From an uncultured Porphyromonadaceae bacterium (GTDB lineage: Bacteria; Bacteroidota; Bacteroidia; Bacteroidales; Muribaculaceae), in NCBI GenBank assembly GCA_947176355.1, contig CAMWQY010000010.1, forward strand, positions 1 to 19,407: DNA of 19,407 bases, written 5' to 3'. Below, piece by piece: positions 17,034-19,407 of the stretch; the first letter of the stretch is position 1; each line of letters begins with the position of its first letter. The position numbers and the translations under genes are program-made. Under the pieces are notes generated by a model. It made no database searches and was not told the origin of the DNA. It saw nothing but the letters and a program-made list of their open reading frames with translations.

Positions 17034-17065
17034 CAAAGTTAATGAAAAACTTTGAATTCTCCAAA
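17034..17065 (-). promoter_or_regulatory. Bacteroidetes-type promoter upstream of the leader RNA and purE
   Basis: On the minus strand TTTG (17065-17062) is followed after 20 nt by TAACTTTG (17041-17034), a perfect TAnnTTTG -7 element. It lies only 4 nt past the stop codon of the acyl-CoA synthetase gene and predicts a start near 17029. No comparable motif is seen between this point and the purE ATG, so this is the best promoter for the whole purine cluster. Confidence 0.75.
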
Positions 17066-17069
17066 TTTT

Positions 17070-18719
17070 TTAGTCCTTACGGATCGCTGCGCGGCGTATT
17101 TTTCCGGAAATGGTCTTTGGCAGTTCGTCTACAAATTCTACTATACGGGGATATTTATAAGGCGCAGTAACTCGTTTCACATGATTTTGGATATCTTTGA
17201 TCAACTCATCACCCTCCTTTCCCTTGTAATCATTGGCAAGCACTACTGTGGCTTTCACCACTTGACCTCTGACTTCGTCAGGAACTCCTGTTATAGCACA
17301 TTCCACTACTGCCGGATGTGTCATCAACGCACTCTCCACTTCAAATGGCCCGATTCGGTAGCCGGAAGACTTGATTACGTCATCTTTGCGTCCGACAAAC
17401 CAATAGTAGCCGTCTTCATCGCGCCAAGCTACGTCGCCTGTGTGATAAAGCCCATCGTGCATCGCCTCATTTGTCAGCTCCTCATCGTTGAGATATTCCT
17501 TGAAAAGACCAAGAGGTTTCTTTCCGGGATGTAGGCGTACTACGATTTCTCCATGCACTCCATCTTCCACCGGTTCGTCATTATCATCGACCAGGTCGAT
17601 ATCATATTCCGGACCTTTAAGTCCCATTGATCCGGGTTTGGGTTCACACCATGGGTAAGTGGCAACCGTCAAAGTTGTCTCAGTCTGTCCGAATCCTTCC
17701 ATCAAGCGTATCCCTGTCAGACGTTTCCACTCGTCGAATACACTCGGGTTCAGGGCTTCGCCGGCGATAGTGCAATATTTCAATGTAGAAAGATTGAATT
17801 TCGACAAGTCTTCGCGGATGAGAAAGCGGAAGATAGTTGGGGGTGCGCAGAGAGAAGTGATATTGTAGTCTTGGATCATGTGAAGGACATCCACAGGTTC
17901 GAATTTGTCAAAGTCATAGACAAATACGTCTGCTCCTGCTATCCATTGACCGTATAATTTGCCCCATACCGCTTTGCCCCAACCAGTGTCTGCAAGTGTG
18001 AGGTGGAGACTGTCTTCTTTAAGATTATGCCAATAACTTGCCGTAATAATATGTCCGAGTGGATAAGTAAAGTCGTGAGCCACCATCTTGGGCTCACCGG
18101 TGGTGCCGGATGTGAAGTATAGCAAGCTTACATCGTCGTTGGTATTTGCGAGTTCCGGACGTTGGAATGGAGCCGCTTTTTCTATTGAGGAATTGAAATC
18201 ATACCATCCTTCCGGTACTACCGGACCTGTAGATACTACAGCTTTTACTGATGGACATTGTGGGAGGGCTTTCTCAATATGATCAACAATCACCTGATCG
18301 CCGGCACATACGATTGCTTTAATGTCAGCCATCTCACATCTATATTTTATATCCTTAGGAGTAAGTAGGTGAGTGGCGGGAATTACAGTAGCTCCCAATT
18401 TGTGAAGGGCTACAATTGAGAACCAGAACTGATAGTGTCGCTTCAGAATGAGCATCACTCTATCGCCACGACCTATGCCGATAGATTGGAAAAATGAAGC
18501 TGTTTTGTCTGATTCTCGTTTTATATCGGCGAATGTGAAGTGGCGCACTTCCCCTTTGTCGTTGGTCCAGAGAAGAGCTTCTTTTTCCGGTTCCGCTTCT
18601 GCCCATGCATCGACAACGTCATATCCGAAGTTGAAATTTTCAGGCACATTTACTTTGAAATTGGCCATAAAGTCATCGTAAGACTCAAATTCAGTCTTAT
18701 CCAAAAATTTCTCTAACAT
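17070..18719 (-). CDS. AMP-forming acyl-CoA synthetase (ACSM/MacS-like)
   Basis: 549 aa, ANL superfamily. It activates a carboxylic acid with ATP and CoA to an acyl-CoA through an acyl-adenylate. The P-loop-like A3 motif is YFTSGTTGEPK (201-211), the A5 motif is GFGQTETT, and YHTGDVAWRDEDGYYWFVGR is the hinge region. The C-terminal catalytic Lys is Lys540 in PKTISGKIRR. The overall pattern, including LADTGWGKAVWGKLYGQW, is closest to medium- or branched-chain acyl-CoA synthetases of the ACSM/MacS type and not to acetyl-CoA synthetase, which is about 100 residues longer. The substrate cannot be read from the sequence. It is preceded by an XRE-cupin regulator gene, a pairing that suggests control of the synthetase by a small ligand. 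ATG at 18719. Confidence 0.92.
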   Translation of the reverse strand: MLEKFLDKTEFESYDDFMANFKVNVPENFNFGYDVVDAWAEAEPEKEALLWTNDKGEVRHFTFADIKRESDKTASFFQSIGIGRGDRVMLILKRHYQFWFSIVALHKLGATVIPATHLLTPKDIKYRCEMADIKAIVCAGDQVIVDHIEKALPQCPSVKAVVSTGPVVPEGWYDFNSSIEKAAPFQRPELANTNDDVSLLYFTSGTTGEPKMVAHDFTYPLGHIITASYWHNLKEDSLHLTLADTGWGKAVWGKLYGQWIAGADVFVYDFDKFEPVDVLHMIQDYNITSLCAPPTIFRFLIREDLSKFNLSTLKYCTIAGEALNPSVFDEWKRLTGIRLMEGFGQTETTLTVATYPWCEPKPGSMGLKGPEYDIDLVDDNDEPVEDGVHGEIVVRLHPGKKPLGLFKEYLNDEELTNEAMHDGLYHTGDVAWRDEDGYYWFVGRKDDVIKSSGYRIGPFEVESALMTHPAVVECAITGVPDEVRGQVVKATVVLANDYKGKEGDELIKDIQNHVKRVTAPYKYPRIVEFVDELPKTISGKIRRAAIRKD

Positions 18720-18810
18720 ATCTTTTTACCTGAAATAATATTGAATTTAAAATAAAGAATTTATTGTGTCTATGGATACCTGACATACATTCTCAAGATT
18801 GAGGATAAAA

Positions 18811-18838
18811 AATCTCAATTCTAAATTCTAAATTCTCA
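18811..18838 (-). repeat. Heptamer array overlapping the stop codon of the XRE-cupin gene
   Basis: Plus-strand heptamers aatctca, attctaa, attctaa, attctca fill 18811-18838. The last copy contains the stop codon (TGA, 18838-18836) of the regulator gene. The unit is the same ATTCTCA family found after the purL stop at 12494-12521. The rest of the 116-nt gap to the synthetase gene is AT-rich, with a weak stem (TTGAG with CTCAA) but no clear promoter. Confidence 0.85.
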
Positions 18839-19390
18839 ATTAATTATTGCTATCATTTTTGCGTCTTTGTCTCCTATGGCGCGGAGTGCGTGTGGCATTC
18901 TGGCATCAAACATTACGCTATCACCTGCACGAAGAATTGTGGATTTTTTCCCTATCGTGATTTCGAGTTCTCCTTCCACTACATAATTGAATTCCTGCCC
19001 CTCATGAGTGTTGGGGGTGTGTACAGTCCCTGCTGTATGATCAGGAGAAATGGTCACCATGAAAGGGATCATATTTCTCTGGCGGAATCCTGATGCAAGG
19101 TCTTCGTATGAGTAAGCGGCTCTGCGCTCTACCTTTACTCCCTTTCCCTTACGGTTGACGTAATATGAGTTCATTTTTGGCTCTTCTCCAAACAGAAGTG
19201 CAGTTAGTTCTACACCGTTTCGGCTTGCAAGCCTCTGGAGGAAGCTGACAGGAATATCATGTTCTCCGCTCTCGTATTTTAAAAGAGTCTCCTGAGTGAC
19301 ACCGCAATCCGCTGCCATTTCTTCTATGGAAAGGTCAAGTGAATCGCGAAGTCCTTTGAGGCGCTGGGCAAGTTGTGCAAGTTCGTCCAT
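18836..19390 (-). CDS. XRE-family transcriptional regulator with C-terminal cupin
   Basis: 184 aa from ATG 19390; the stop is TGA. Residues about 9-63 form an XRE/HTH_3 domain (LKGLRDSLDLSIEEMAADCG, then TQETLLKYESGEHDIP). Residues about 110-178 form a cupin_2 barrel (HEGQEFNYVVEGELEITIG, then LRAGDSVMFDARMPHALRAI). The cupin His/Glu pattern (THEGQEF...MPHAL) could bind a metal or ligand. Family members are usually repressors or activators that sense a small carboxylate or amine and control adjacent metabolic genes; the downstream acyl-CoA synthetase is the obvious candidate. Only 17 nt lie upstream in the window, so its promoter is not visible. Confidence 0.92.
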   Translation of the reverse strand: MDELAQLAQRLKGLRDSLDLSIEEMAADCGVTQETLLKYESGEHDIPVSFLQRLASRNGVELTALLFGEEPKMNSYYVNRKGKGVKVERRAAYSYEDLASGFRQRNMIPFMVTISPDHTAGTVHTPNTHEGQEFNYVVEGELEITIGKKSTILRAGDSVMFDARMPHALRAIGDKDAKMIAIIN

Positions 19391-19407
19391 ATTTCTACCT
19401 ATATTGT

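Noticed and set aside
16775..17069. Purine, PRPP or guanidine riboswitch before purE
   Set aside because: I could not find the conserved core of any of these in the minus strand; the symmetric rod with a central bubble fits 6S-like RNA better.
18720..18810. Separate promoter for the acyl-CoA synthetase gene
   Set aside because: The gap is AT-rich and offers only weak partial matches such as TATTATTTC; no -33/-7 pair met the pattern seen at the other three promoters.

Overview
The window is a stretch of a Bacteroidales-type chromosome in which every convincing gene is on the minus strand. The order suggestion rests on promoters that fit the Bacteroidetes -33 TTTG / -7 TAnnTTTG pattern (17034-17065, 2599-2629, 1008-1039), the lack of obvious Shine-Dalgarno sequences, and the style of the proteins (long-form PurL, class I PurE, AlbA_2/HATPase regulator). 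A gut Bacteroidales such as Muribaculaceae is plausible, but the family is an inference.

Layout in transcription order, right to left. (1) 18836-19390 encodes an XRE-cupin regulator, followed by 17070-18719, an AMP-forming acyl-CoA synthetase. (2) 16775-17069 has no protein gene. It holds a good Bacteroidetes promoter, about 200 nt that can fold into a 6S-RNA-like rod with a central bubble, and a terminator-like hairpin before purE. (3) 16774-2690 is a nine-gene purine cluster: purE, purL, purM, purH, purD, purB, purA, guaB, guaA. It ends at a strong intrinsic terminator (2626-2663). (4) 1042-2568 is an AT-rich AlbA_2 / ATPase / winged-helix regulator with its own promoter. Its linker is built from a 14-residue repeat. 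(5) 1-983 is a secreted beta-propeller-like protein that runs off the left edge.

The purine genes cover FGAR to AMP and GMP. PurL and PurM make AIR, PurE makes CAIR, PurB acts on SAICAR and on adenylosuccinate, and PurH makes IMP. PurA (with PurB) leads to AMP, and GuaB and GuaA lead to GMP. PurD supplies GAR. purF, purN/purT, purC and purK are not in the window.

The most unusual structure lies between the genes. Where the gap between neighbouring operon genes is 60-116 nt, it is filled with tandem repeats of a 7-9 bp unit that differ from junction to junction and often begin at the stop codon of the upstream gene. Where the gap is 12 nt or less there is no repeat. The two junctions around purB share one 9-bp unit family and form strong hairpins. 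Two other junctions share a TGAGAAT-type heptamer. One repeat array is open in the purL frame and makes purL look 28 codons too long.
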